A stretch of 64,000 nt of DNA from Novosphingobium sp. KA1 (GTDB taxonomy: Bacteria; Pseudomonadota; Alphaproteobacteria; Sphingomonadales; Sphingomonadaceae). Position numbers and translations under genes: made by a program. The stretch lies in assembly GCF_017309955.1 (NCBI RefSeq), contig NZ_CP021248.1, forward strand, positions 682,001 to 746,000, in the 5' to 3' direction. The notes beneath the pieces are model-generated. The model made no database searches, was not told where the DNA came from, and saw nothing but the letters and a program-made list of their open reading frames with translations. Below are positions 44,496-52,971 of the stretch, piece after piece (the stretch's first letter is position 1; each line of letters starts with the position of its first letter).

Positions 44496-44622
44496 CTCAA
44501 TGCACTGGAATCGCATCCGGGCAAAGAGGCAATCGGCGTGTTTTTGCAGGATTCGGACGGGTTCGAACCCGCCGCGCAGCCTTCGGCATCAATTCTAACG
44601 TTGGAACATGAGGGGCAATCCC

Positions 44623-45957
44623 ATGAAGAATTCGAAATATCTGCTGCTGCTGGCGGCCATGGCATCCAGCCCGGCCTTCGCGGCGGCCGAACCCAAGACC
44701 GACCCCAAGGCGGATCTTGCCCGCATCGCTGCCACGCTGGACCAGAACTATGCGCAGCTCGAAACGATGTACCAGGATATCCACTCGCACGCCGAAGTGG
44801 CCATGCACGAGACGCGCACGGCGGCATTGCTTGCCGCCAAGATGCGCAAGCTGGGTTTCATGGTGACCGAGAAGGTCGGTACCACCGGCGTGGTCGCCAT
44901 CTACAAGAACGGCGATGGTCCGACGGTTCTGGTCCGTACCGAGCTGGACGGCCTGCCGATGGAGGAGAAGACCGGCCTGCCTTACGCCAGCCATTACAGT
45001 CAGGAGATCGACGGCAAGCTGACGCCGACGATGCACGCCTGCGGGCATGATGTGCACATGACCTGGTGGGTGGCGACCGCACAGGCGCTGCTGGCGATGA
45101 AGGACCGCTGGCACGGCACGCTTATGTTCGTCGGGCAGCCGGCAGAGGAAACCGTCAGCGGTGCCAAGGTGATGCTGGCGGACGGGTTGTTCTCACGCTT
45201 TCCCAAGCCCGATTACGGCTTTGCCGCCCATGTGACCCCCGACGAGGCTGGACTTGTGACCCTGAAGGAAGGGACCATCACTTCCGCGTCCGATCAGGTG
45301 CGGATCACCTTCAAGGGCAAGGGCGCGCACGGCTCCATGCCGGCAAACAGCATCGATCCCATCGTGATGGGCGGCCACTTCGTCAGCGATGTGCAGACCG
45401 TGCGCAGCCGCGAGGTAGACCCCGCCAAGTTCGGCGTCATCACGGTCGGCAGCTTCCACGCGGGAACCGTGCCGAACATCATCCCCGACGATGCGGTGCT
45501 GCAACTGACACTGCGTTCGCACGAACCGGATGTGCGCAAGCAATTGCTGGCCGGCGTCGACAAGACGGCCAAGGCCGTGGCGGACATGGCCGGCGCTCCG
45601 GCTCCGCAGGTGGATTATCTGTTCGGAACGGCGGCGGTGAATAACGATCCGAAATTGACCGAGAGCGTCGCAGGTTCGATCAAGGCGGCGATTGGCGACA
45701 GGGCGGTGCTTGTTCCGGCCTACGTTCCGGCGGATTCCGCCAGTGAGGACTATTCCGAATTCGTGAACGCAGGTGTGCCCTCGGTCTATATGAGCGTTGG
45801 AGGATACACCGCCGCAGCGCTGGCGAAGTTCAAGGCCGAGGGTAAGGCAACGCCGGTAAACCACTCTCCGTTGTTTGCGCCCGACCCGCGTGCCTCGATC
45901 AAGGCCGGTACAGAGGCGTTGACCTTGGCGGTTATTTCCATTGCTGGTCGCAATTGA
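44623..45957 (+). CDS. Exported M20-family amidohydrolase
   Basis: A 444-residue zinc hydrolase of the hippurate hydrolase/aminoacylase group. The signal peptide is YLLLLAAMASSPAFAAA. Metal ligands lie in MHACGHDVHMTWW and GQPAEETVSGAK, with a distal NHSPLFAPD, and the dimerisation domain has GKGAHGSMPANSIDP. The ATG at 44623 has AGGGG at a good distance; an ATG at 44608 is the alternative. In the periplasm it would cleave N-acyl or amide bonds before transport. Confidence 0.9.
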   Translation: MKNSKYLLLLAAMASSPAFAAAEPKTDPKADLARIAATLDQNYAQLETMYQDIHSHAEVAMHETRTAALLAAKMRKLGFMVTEKVGTTGVVAIYKNGDGPTVLVRTELDGLPMEEKTGLPYASHYSQEIDGKLTPTMHACGHDVHMTWWVATAQALLAMKDRWHGTLMFVGQPAEETVSGAKVMLADGLFSRFPKPDYGFAAHVTPDEAGLVTLKEGTITSASDQVRITFKGKGAHGSMPANSIDPIVMGGHFVSDVQTVRSREVDPAKFGVITVGSFHAGTVPNIIPDDAVLQLTLRSHEPDVRKQLLAGVDKTAKAVADMAGAPAPQVDYLFGTAAVNNDPKLTESVAGSIKAAIGDRAVLVPAYVPADSASEDYSEFVNAGVPSVYMSVGGYTAAALAKFKAEGKATPVNHSPLFAPDPRASIKAGTEALTLAVISIAGRN

Positions 45958-46380
45958 TCCTCCGCAAGGCAAGTGCGACTCGTGCAGAGTTGGCCAGACA
46001 GGCAGGATCAACCGTGGGGAGCGGCAAAGGTTCACCTCAGATGGCGAGGTCACTTTGATACGATGGATTTCGGTGAACGACCGGCGGCTTTCGAGGAACG
46101 CGTTGTGAACTGCGACCGTCTGCTTTGACGGCGCCAACGGACAGTAAGGCTTCCCCCTCCCAGCGTCCGCTATCGCCACTTCAGCGTTCCGAAGCGGACC
46201 GAGCACAATGTCCCATTGCCGGCCGTTCATCGTGGCTGATCTCTCGGTGAGCGAATGACCGCTTCGGAGATGCTCTCAGGAGGCGCTGAATGGCGGCTCT
46301 GTCGGCGCGAACGCGATAAGGCTCGAACTTAATCGTTACGAGAGGGAGGCGCGGAATCGATGGACAAACAAGACATGCGC
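45958..46380. other. Intergenic, with the other arm of the repeat pair
   Basis: No gene is seen. The segment 46204-46229 matches 25719-25744 (22 of 26). Short related motifs of the type CGGCTTTCGAG and GTCCGCTATCGCC also occur, resembling degenerate intergenic repeats known from sphingomonads. The region marks the boundary between the catabolic island and the amino-sugar locus. Confidence 0.45.
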
Positions 46381-47313
46381 CTAACTCCGCTCAGCTAATT
46401 TGCGCGCATAGAGTGCCGCGCCATATCCCGGCGCAAACCGAGGCTCGCTGGCTGCGAATCCCTGTGCGCGGACGATGCGCAAAAACTCCTCGCGGACCCG
46501 TGCTTCCCGGCTTAACACACCGCCCGACCACGAAAGCGGGACTGCCTCACCCTCAGGGAAGGCCAGCTCTGTGCGAAGGGCGAGCGCCATGTCCGCCAGT
46601 TCGTGCGCGGCCTTGTCGAGTATGACCTGCGCCGCATGGTCTCCGGCGGATGCTGCTTCGGAGACGAGCCCTGCGAGGCCCGCGATTTCGCTGCGTCCCA
46701 TCCCTTCGGGCCCCATGATGCGTCTGCACAAATCCAGATCGTCTTCCAGCGAAAGCGCCGCGACCATCTTCTCATGAAGCGGGCCGCGCGGGGTGCGTCC
46801 GTCGCTCATCCGGGTGAACAACGAAAGGCCTTGGATGGCGATCCAGTACGCGGATCCCTCGTCGCTGAACACTTCGCCCCAGCCGCCGACCCGCGCCGCG
46901 CGGCTTTGGCGCTCACCATATCCGATCGAGCCGGTACCGGCGACGATGTTGATCCCGTCCTCGCCGCCGAACGATCCTGCCCAACCGCAGATCATGTCGT
47001 TGCCGACGGTGAAGCGCCCATGCCCGAGCACTTCTCCGCATGCCGCATGAAGGCGTGGATCGATGGCGCGATCCTCGCCATAGGCGGGCAGGCCGAAGAA
47101 GACATGGTCCATACCGTCGCGGGCAATGCCGATTGCCGCGCAGACTTGCGAGAGGCCGGCTTCCAGGCGCCGCACCACTTCATCGAAACCGACCTGCAAG
47201 TGATAGGTCGTGCCGGTCAATGCCGTGGCAAGTACCTGTCCGGTGCCATCGATGCAGACGAACTCGGTCTTGGTGCCGCCACCGTCGACGCCCAGAAAAA
47301 TGCGCTGGTTCAT
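46381..47313 (-). CDS. BadF/BcrA-family sugar kinase, AgaK/NagK-like
   Basis: A 310-residue ASKHA-fold kinase with FLGVDGGGTKTEFVCID, INIVAGTGSIGYG and GWGEVFSDEGSAYWI. The BadF/BcrA family includes N-acetylglucosamine kinases, and in Aga-type loci members phosphorylate N-acetylgalactosamine. I infer an amino-sugar kinase from its position after AgaS and GatZ. Its start overlaps the AgaS stop by four bases. It is the last gene of the leftward operon. Confidence 0.83.
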   Translation of the reverse strand: MNQRIFLGVDGGGTKTEFVCIDGTGQVLATALTGTTYHLQVGFDEVVRRLEAGLSQVCAAIGIARDGMDHVFFGLPAYGEDRAIDPRLHAACGEVLGHGRFTVGNDMICGWAGSFGGEDGINIVAGTGSIGYGERQSRAARVGGWGEVFSDEGSAYWIAIQGLSLFTRMSDGRTPRGPLHEKMVAALSLEDDLDLCRRIMGPEGMGRSEIAGLAGLVSEAASAGDHAAQVILDKAAHELADMALALRTELAFPEGEAVPLSWSGGVLSREARVREEFLRIVRAQGFAASEPRFAPGYGAALYARKLAERS

Positions 47314-48452
47314 GCGGGCTGTGCGTGAATCCGCACGCCCTGTACCACACGATTGACGGTGCCGCTGGCGTTCGGGCGATCCGGCGTCAGCCCCAATTCC
47401 AGCGAGACCGCAAGGCCGAACAACTGCGCGGGAACGATGAACGGGAACAGCAAGTCCGCGTCCGCTGCCTGCGTCAGACCCGGCACGGCAATCTCCGCCG
47501 CGTCGTCCGGATTGGCGGAAACCACCGTGATGGCGCCGCTGCGGCCATCGGCGCGCAGTTCGGCGATGATGTCGAGATCGTAGAGACGCGTCAGCGGGTC
47601 GTTGGAGACGAAGACCACCACCAGCGTCTGCGCATCGATGATCGTCTTGGGGCCGTGGCGGAAGCCGAGCGCGGTGTCGAACGCTGTGACGACCGCGCCG
47701 TCGCTCAGCTCCATCAGCTTCAGCGCAGCCTCGCGCGCCAGCCCCTTGAACGGCCCGCTGCCGAGATAGACCACCCGGCGGAAACCGCGCGCGGCGAGGT
47801 CTGCGACCACCGGCAGGCTGCGCGCATGCGTTTCGGCCACGGCGGATGCGATCGCTTCGATGCGGCCATCCAACGCATGAATGCCGCTCAGGATCGAAAG
47901 CGCAGCGAACATCATCGCGCTGAAGCTGGACGTCATGGCAAAGCCGCGGTCGTGCGTCGCCTCGGGCAGCACGACAACGTGCGCGTTGCCTCCATCGCGG
48001 CGCGCCAGATCACCTTCGACGTTGCAAGTGATGACGAGGTGATAGGCATCGTCGACATGGGCATCGACCAGATCGGCAGCGGCGACGCTTTCCGGGCTGC
48101 TGCCCGAACGGCCGAACGAGACCAGCAGCGTCGGTTCCTGTCGGCGCAAATACAGCGCCGGCGAGCTGACGATGTCGGTCGTTGCGATTGCTTCCACCGA
48201 TCGGCCCAGCAGGCCCGAAAGCCACGGCGCAAGGCACTCGCCGATGAAGGCTGAGGTGCCCGCGCCGGTCAGCACGATCCTGACACCGGGATTGGCGAGC
48301 AGCGGCGAGACGAAGGCCTCGATCGCTGCCTTCTGGGCGTTCAGGATCGCCTGCGTGGCGCGCAGCGTCTCAGGCTGCTGCGCGATTTCGCGGCGAGTCC
48401 AGGGTTCGGCGTCGTTACCCGGCGTTCCGGGAACAAGCGGGGCGTCAGGCAT
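47310..48452 (-). CDS. agaS: SIS-domain sugar isomerase/deaminase AgaS
   Basis: A 380-residue protein with two SIS domains. LTGAGTSAFIGECLAPWL, LVSFGRSGSSPESVAA, ATHDRGFAMTSSFSAMM, GFRHGPKTIID and PNASGTVNRVVQG are hallmarks of AgaS, the galactosamine-6-phosphate deaminase/isomerase of the N-acetylgalactosamine pathway. The ATG at 48452 matches the usual N-terminus and overlaps the GatZ stop (ATGCCTGA); an ATG at 48470 is the alternative. Confidence 0.9.
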   Translation of the reverse strand: MPDAPLVPGTPGNDAEPWTRREIAQQPETLRATQAILNAQKAAIEAFVSPLLANPGVRIVLTGAGTSAFIGECLAPWLSGLLGRSVEAIATTDIVSSPALYLRRQEPTLLVSFGRSGSSPESVAAADLVDAHVDDAYHLVITCNVEGDLARRDGGNAHVVVLPEATHDRGFAMTSSFSAMMFAALSILSGIHALDGRIEAIASAVAETHARSLPVVADLAARGFRRVVYLGSGPFKGLAREAALKLMELSDGAVVTAFDTALGFRHGPKTIIDAQTLVVVFVSNDPLTRLYDLDIIAELRADGRSGAITVVSANPDDAAEIAVPGLTQAADADLLFPFIVPAQLFGLAVSLELGLTPDRPNASGTVNRVVQGVRIHAQPA

Positions 48453-49740
48453 CGGGGTGGCAAGCTCCATGATAAGCTTCGAGAGTGGCGGCAATGTGCG
48501 CCAGGACAAGTTCGGCCGGATCCAGCGTGGCGGCGCCACTGCGCACTGCGGCATAAGCGAGCGGCAGATACTGGCTCACCAGCGGCAGGGACGGCGGCAC
48601 GCTGCGCAAGTTGGCGAAAAGCTGCTTTTGCGCGGCAAGGATCTGCTCGTCGGGCCAGTAGTAGCGAATGCGGTCGGACAGGCTGTACTGCAATTGCAGG
48701 TTTAGCGCCGCGCCTTCCGCATGGTAATATTTGCGCCAGTTGCCGGGTTCTGCGCGCATGCGTTCGAGCGCGACTTGGCGCAAGCCGGCGCGCTCGTCGG
48801 CGGGGATAGTCTCCGCCTCGATCGCATCGAGCGCCCAGAGCGCCTCACGCAGCGCGAACGTCACGCCCGGACCTACCTTGAGCACCGCGAAGTGATCGCG
48901 CACCAGCGCGGAGAGGGCATCGGCGGTCTGGTAATCGGTGGAATGCGCCTCATAGACGAGGCCGGCAATCGGTTCGATCGCGCGGCTGAGCGCTGCGGCG
49001 CGCTCGGGGCGATAGTCGACGACCTTGTCGTGATCGAATTCGACGCCGGGCTGAACGACGGTGGCGATCACGCGATCCCATGCGGTGGAGAGGCCGGCCT
49101 CTGCGAACAGGGTGCGGTGCATCTCGACGGTGGCGATAGCGTCTGCCGGATCGGTGACGGCCAGTTCCTCAAGATCCTCGGCAGCGCCGCCCGGAACCGG
49201 AACTTCGGTGCCGATGACATAGACCGGTGCGTCGGTGGCTCCGGTCTCGCTATTGGGTTCGAAGGCGTCTTCTGCCGCGCGGCACAGACGTGCGGCGCGT
49301 TCGGCGATCGTGCGTTCGGGCAACGGCACCGGATCGTCTGCGCAGCTCATCGAGCAGTCGAGATGAATCTTGCCGAAACCGGCGCGCACGTAGGCCGCAA
49401 CCATGACTTCGGCACGCTCCATGGCCTCGGCAGCGGGAAGCGCGGTCCACGGATTGGGTCCCAGATGATCGCCGCCCAGCGCCAGACGATCGAGCGGGAA
49501 GCCGACGCGCCCCGCGATTTCGCGCACGAAGTCGCGGTAATCGGCGGGCGTCATTCCGGTGTAGCCGCCTTCTTGGTTCACCTGATTGCAGGTCGCCTCG
49601 ATCAGGAGAACTTCCTGGCCGGTTCCCAGAGCGTGGCGGAGCGCCGCCTCGATTGCCAGCGGATGCGCGCAACATACCGAAGTCACGCCGATGCGTTCGC
49701 CCGCCTTGTGCCGCAGCACGATATCTCGAATCGCTTTCAC
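48445..49740 (-). CDS. Tagatose-bisphosphate aldolase non-catalytic subunit GatZ/KbaZ
   Basis: A 431-residue GatZ/KbaZ family protein with IGVTSVCCAHPLAIEAALRHA, LIEATCNQVNQEGGYTGMTP, LGGDHLGPNPW, IGTEVPVPGGA and LKVGPGVTFALREALWAL. It stabilises the class II aldolase GatY/KbaY, which cleaves tagatose-1,6-bisphosphate. No GatY/KbaY gene is in the window, so the aldolase is encoded elsewhere or GatZ has another role. The start is GTG at 49740 with AAGGAAG upstream. Operator-like repeats precede it. Confidence 0.92.
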   Translation of the reverse strand: MKAIRDIVLRHKAGERIGVTSVCCAHPLAIEAALRHALGTGQEVLLIEATCNQVNQEGGYTGMTPADYRDFVREIAGRVGFPLDRLALGGDHLGPNPWTALPAAEAMERAEVMVAAYVRAGFGKIHLDCSMSCADDPVPLPERTIAERAARLCRAAEDAFEPNSETGATDAPVYVIGTEVPVPGGAAEDLEELAVTDPADAIATVEMHRTLFAEAGLSTAWDRVIATVVQPGVEFDHDKVVDYRPERAAALSRAIEPIAGLVYEAHSTDYQTADALSALVRDHFAVLKVGPGVTFALREALWALDAIEAETIPADERAGLRQVALERMRAEPGNWRKYYHAEGAALNLQLQYSLSDRIRYYWPDEQILAAQKQLFANLRSVPPSLPLVSQYLPLAYAAVRSGAATLDPAELVLAHIAATLEAYHGACHPDA

Positions 49741-49789
49741 ATCGCTTCCTTTCGCACTCAGGGCTAGCGCAGCGAAATCTAAAACGCAA

Positions 49790-49810
49790 CTAAGCGAAAC
49801 TAATCGAAAC
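49790..49810 (-). promoter_or_regulatory. AgaR-type operator candidate upstream of gatZ
   Basis: On the minus strand GTTTCGATTAGTTTCGCTTAG, a periodic TTTCG-TTAG-TTTCG pattern like the TTTCRTTTYRTTT operator I recall for E. coli AgaR. A second TTTCGC copy lies about 20 bases further downstream on the same strand. Confidence 0.55.
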
Positions 49811-49812
49811 CA

Positions 49813-50730
49813 TCATTCCGCAGGAATGGCGTCTTCATCTTCGGCGTCAGGTTCGATGGCGAGCAGTAGGGAGGCGAGCAGGGCCAAGCCGATGCCAAGG
49901 CTCTTCAGCGGGCCGGGCACGACGCCCAGCACGGCGAGCGACAGAAGCGCGGTGGCCAGCGGTGCCCCTGCGTTGGAGAGCGGCGCGACGATGATCGCTT
50001 TGCCGTAGCGGAAGGCAAAGACCAGCGTGAGCGCGCCGACCGCGTTGAGAACCTGTATCACGGCGGCCAGACCTGGACCGTCCCAGCCCCAGTTCACCGG
50101 GTGCGTGAAATCGGTCATCGCCCAGGCGGCGGGCATCAGTACGAGGGCGGAGATCGTCATGTAGACGAAGATGCTTTCCGCCGACATCACGTTGTTGGCG
50201 GCTTTCATGAAGTAGGCTTGCACGCCCCAGCACAGCATCACCACCATCGCCGGGATCAGCCAGGCTGCGGAGGCCGCGCCACCGCCGCCGGGCGCGAAGT
50301 CGAACGTGGGCAGCGCCAGCAGGGCCAGCACGATGCCCAGCGCGCCCAGCTTGCCGGTCCGTTCGCGCATCAGCGCGAAGGACAGCGCGATGGTCACCAC
50401 CGGAGAGAGTGAGATGATCGGGAAGATCAGATAGGCCGGCCCACGCGCCACGGCGTAGAACAGCACCATCTGCCCGCCGGCCCCCAACAGGCCGACCGCC
50501 AGCCCATAGGCGATGGCGCGCGGTGTAACGTCCAGCGTCCAGCGAACGTGCGCCAGCACCACCAGAGCCGGCGGGATCATCGTCAGTGCCCAGACGCAAT
50601 AGACCAGCGTTTCGGGAAATCCGTGCTGGGGCGAAAGGCCGGAGAAGGCCCCCCAGATACCCCAGAGCACTACGGTGACGAGAGCATTGACCAGCCAGGC
50701 CCGGTTCGACGGCGCAGCAAGGGCGTTCAT
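49813..50730 (-). CDS. EamA/DMT-superfamily transporter
   Basis: A 305-residue transporter with about ten hydrophobic helices in two repeats (VTVVLWGIWGAFSGLSP, MVVMLCWGVQAYFMKAAN, VFAFRYGKAIIVAPLSNAG). Its position between the GH36 and GatZ genes suggests inner-membrane uptake of the released sugar, replacing the PTS or permease of other Aga loci. Its start overlaps the GH36 stop (ATGA), so the two are coupled. Confidence 0.87.
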   Translation of the reverse strand: MNALAAPSNRAWLVNALVTVVLWGIWGAFSGLSPQHGFPETLVYCVWALTMIPPALVVLAHVRWTLDVTPRAIAYGLAVGLLGAGGQMVLFYAVARGPAYLIFPIISLSPVVTIALSFALMRERTGKLGALGIVLALLALPTFDFAPGGGGAASAAWLIPAMVVMLCWGVQAYFMKAANNVMSAESIFVYMTISALVLMPAAWAMTDFTHPVNWGWDGPGLAAVIQVLNAVGALTLVFAFRYGKAIIVAPLSNAGAPLATALLSLAVLGVVPGPLKSLGIGLALLASLLLAIEPDAEDEDAIPAE

Positions 50731-52814
50731 GCCTTGCCTCCCTTGGCCGGAGCGGCGCGGACGAGCAGGAACCGCTCGAACTTGGCGGGGATCGTGTTCT
50801 GCTTTGCCGTGGCATTGCCCAGCGGCTGCCCGGTGAAGCCATCGGTCAAGCTATACCGTCCCGACCCAAGCCCGCGCAGGCTTATCGGCCCGTCCCACGT
50901 TTCGGCATAGAAGGCGTAGTGCAGCTCGCCATTCTTCGCGATCGCGTGGGCTTCCGGCTTGTCGAAGCCGATGTCGTACAGCCCGCCGAGGTAAGTGCCC
51001 TGGGCCAGCATGTTCTCACGGTAGAGATCGATCCACTTGCGCCAGAGCTTTTCCTTCTCGGCCGTGAGCTTGAACCCGCCGGGCGGCAGCGGCTCGGACG
51101 GTGTGGGCGTATCCTCCGGCCAAGTGAACTTGGTCGATGGGATAGCGCCGATGCCATAAGTCGAGGCGAAATCGTTGCCGGTCTCGGTCAGTTCGACATG
51201 GTCGCCCGAATAGGGGGCGGATGGCCCCATCAGCGCCTTGAACGTCTTGCCCTTCGATCGGACCTGCCAGGACGATGTCGGGTCCGAGGCGGGGGTGTTG
51301 TTCATCGCCGGGATGTTGTGGAAGGCAAAGCTGTCGCCGCAGGGGCAGATCTCGACGACCGCCTGCGGGTTGATCGCCATGACCTCGTCGTAGATCGCTT
51401 TCCAGAAATCCTGCAGCTTCTCGTACGATTCCTCGGGCCGCGCGTGGTTGTGTGCCGGGTTGTGGCAAGGGGCGACGCCGTTGAGGTGCTGGCCGTCCAG
51501 CTTGAGGCCATCGAAACCCCATTCGCCGATGATCGTGCGCACGACGCCGCGGAAATAGTCGATGGTGGGCTGGTAAGCGGGGCACAGCGTGAAGGCGTTC
51601 CACCAAGTAACATTCTGCGCCGCGCCGTCGCGATCCAGCAGCAGCATGTCGGCATGGTCGCGCAGCAGCGGGGTGCCGGGATCGGCCGCCAGCGGCGCCA
51701 GCCAGAGGCGCGGACGCATGCCATCCGCCTTTATGCGATCGGCGAATGCCTTCATGTCGGCGTCGCCGCGCGGGAAGCGGCTGCGGTCTACCCGCCAGTC
51801 ACCGTCCGCGACCTGCCAGCCGTCATCGATCACAGCCCATTCGAAGCCGATTTCCTTCGCCTTGGGCAGTGCGCCATAGATCTGTTCGGGCGTGAACTTG
51901 CGCTCATAGCCCCAAGCACACCAGATCGCGCCATAGCTTGATTCCGGGATCGCCGGCGCCTTCAGGCCGCGATCGGCCATCAACTGGCGATAGGCGTCGA
52001 GCGGGCGGAAATGGTCGCCTTCATGTGCCATCACGAAAGCGCTCGGCAGCGCCAGCGAGGCGCCGGGGGCCAGCACTTCGCGCGCGTCACCGGTCATGCC
52101 GATGCGCGTGCCGCCGGGCTGCGCCGAAACGGGCAGGGCGATGAGGCGTGGCACTGTTTCCAGATGCCCGACGGCCAGCCCGACATCGCGGCGCCAGGCT
52201 ACGGCAACCGGCGTTCCGCCGCCGTAGTCGGATCCATTCATGCCCATGAAGTTGCGCTGTTCGAAGCCGGGGCCGACTTTCTGCACCCAGTCGCGACGAT
52301 CGGGATAGGATGCGCCCGCAAAACTCCAGGCGCCATCGGGGTGGTTTTGCAGGTCGTGCATGGCCAGGCGCCAGGCGGACAAGGGCAGGGGCTTGTCGCC
52401 GGTGTTGCGGTAGCGCACGTCATAGATGGCCAGGCCGGGGAAGCGATCGAGGAAGGTGATCGCGATCTCCTGCTCCAGCATACCGCCCGCCGTTGCGCGC
52501 AGGACATGGCGGCGCCCGCCGGAAACGGCGGATTCGCTTTGATCGAGCAGGACGAAGCGATCGAATGCGGCGCCTTCCAGCGGGAAAAGTGCTTCGGCGG
52601 CTGCCCAGGGCGTAATTTCACGGTCGCGGTGCAGCAGCCGGGAACGCATCGCGGCGTCGAACTCGATGGTCAGGGTGCCATCGGTCAGCCGCACGGTGGA
52701 GGCGGGCGCAGCCCAGACTTGCCCCGACAGCAACGGCCCGCTCGCGGCGGCAAACGTGGCACCGGCCATCAGCCGGGCAAGGGCCGCGCGACGGGTAACG
52801 GGGCTCAACTGCAT
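50727..52814 (-). CDS. Tat-exported GH36-type alpha-galactosidase (or alpha-N-acetylgalactosaminidase)
   Basis: A 695-residue glycoside hydrolase. The signal has a twin-arginine-like TRRAALARLMAGATFAAASG. An N-terminal beta-sandwich is followed by a TIM barrel: WAVIDDGWQVADGDW, RPRLWLAPLAADPG, FDGLKLDGQHLNG (Asp nucleophile) and NNTPASDPTSSW (probable acid/base region). The family acts on terminal alpha-galactosides; next to AgaS, alpha-GalNAc is a plausible alternative. It should work in the periplasm. AGGAGAG precedes the ATG. First gene of the leftward operon. Confidence 0.87.
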   Translation of the reverse strand: MQLSPVTRRAALARLMAGATFAAASGPLLSGQVWAAPASTVRLTDGTLTIEFDAAMRSRLLHRDREITPWAAAEALFPLEGAAFDRFVLLDQSESAVSGGRRHVLRATAGGMLEQEIAITFLDRFPGLAIYDVRYRNTGDKPLPLSAWRLAMHDLQNHPDGAWSFAGASYPDRRDWVQKVGPGFEQRNFMGMNGSDYGGGTPVAVAWRRDVGLAVGHLETVPRLIALPVSAQPGGTRIGMTGDAREVLAPGASLALPSAFVMAHEGDHFRPLDAYRQLMADRGLKAPAIPESSYGAIWCAWGYERKFTPEQIYGALPKAKEIGFEWAVIDDGWQVADGDWRVDRSRFPRGDADMKAFADRIKADGMRPRLWLAPLAADPGTPLLRDHADMLLLDRDGAAQNVTWWNAFTLCPAYQPTIDYFRGVVRTIIGEWGFDGLKLDGQHLNGVAPCHNPAHNHARPEESYEKLQDFWKAIYDEVMAINPQAVVEICPCGDSFAFHNIPAMNNTPASDPTSSWQVRSKGKTFKALMGPSAPYSGDHVELTETGNDFASTYGIGAIPSTKFTWPEDTPTPSEPLPPGGFKLTAEKEKLWRKWIDLYRENMLAQGTYLGGLYDIGFDKPEAHAIAKNGELHYAFYAETWDGPISLRGLGSGRYSLTDGFTGQPLGNATAKQNTIPAKFERFLLVRAAPAKGGKA

Positions 52815-52928
52815 ATCCACTCTCTCCTGATGGTGTGCACGTCCGGTTCGAGCCGGAACGGCCCCACGAGAAAAAGCTTGCACCAGCGCAACCCCGCATG
52901 CAAACCAAAAACGCAATTTATGAATGCG

Positions 52929-52947
52929 TTTTCTTTCGTTTTCGTGT
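52929..52947. promoter_or_regulatory. AgaR-type operator candidate, GH36/amidohydrolase spacer
   Basis: TTTTCTTTCGTTTTCGTGT lies between the divergent GH36 and amidohydrolase genes and shares the TTTCGTTTTCG periodicity with the sites at 49790 and 55028. Confidence 0.5.
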
Positions 52948-52971
52948 GAAGAGGGCACAATCTTGCATAAA

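Noticed and set aside
44550..44585. tRNA-like GGGTTCGAACCCG segment
   Set aside because: It is a local palindrome; no D-arm, anticodon arm or acceptor stem can be formed around it.
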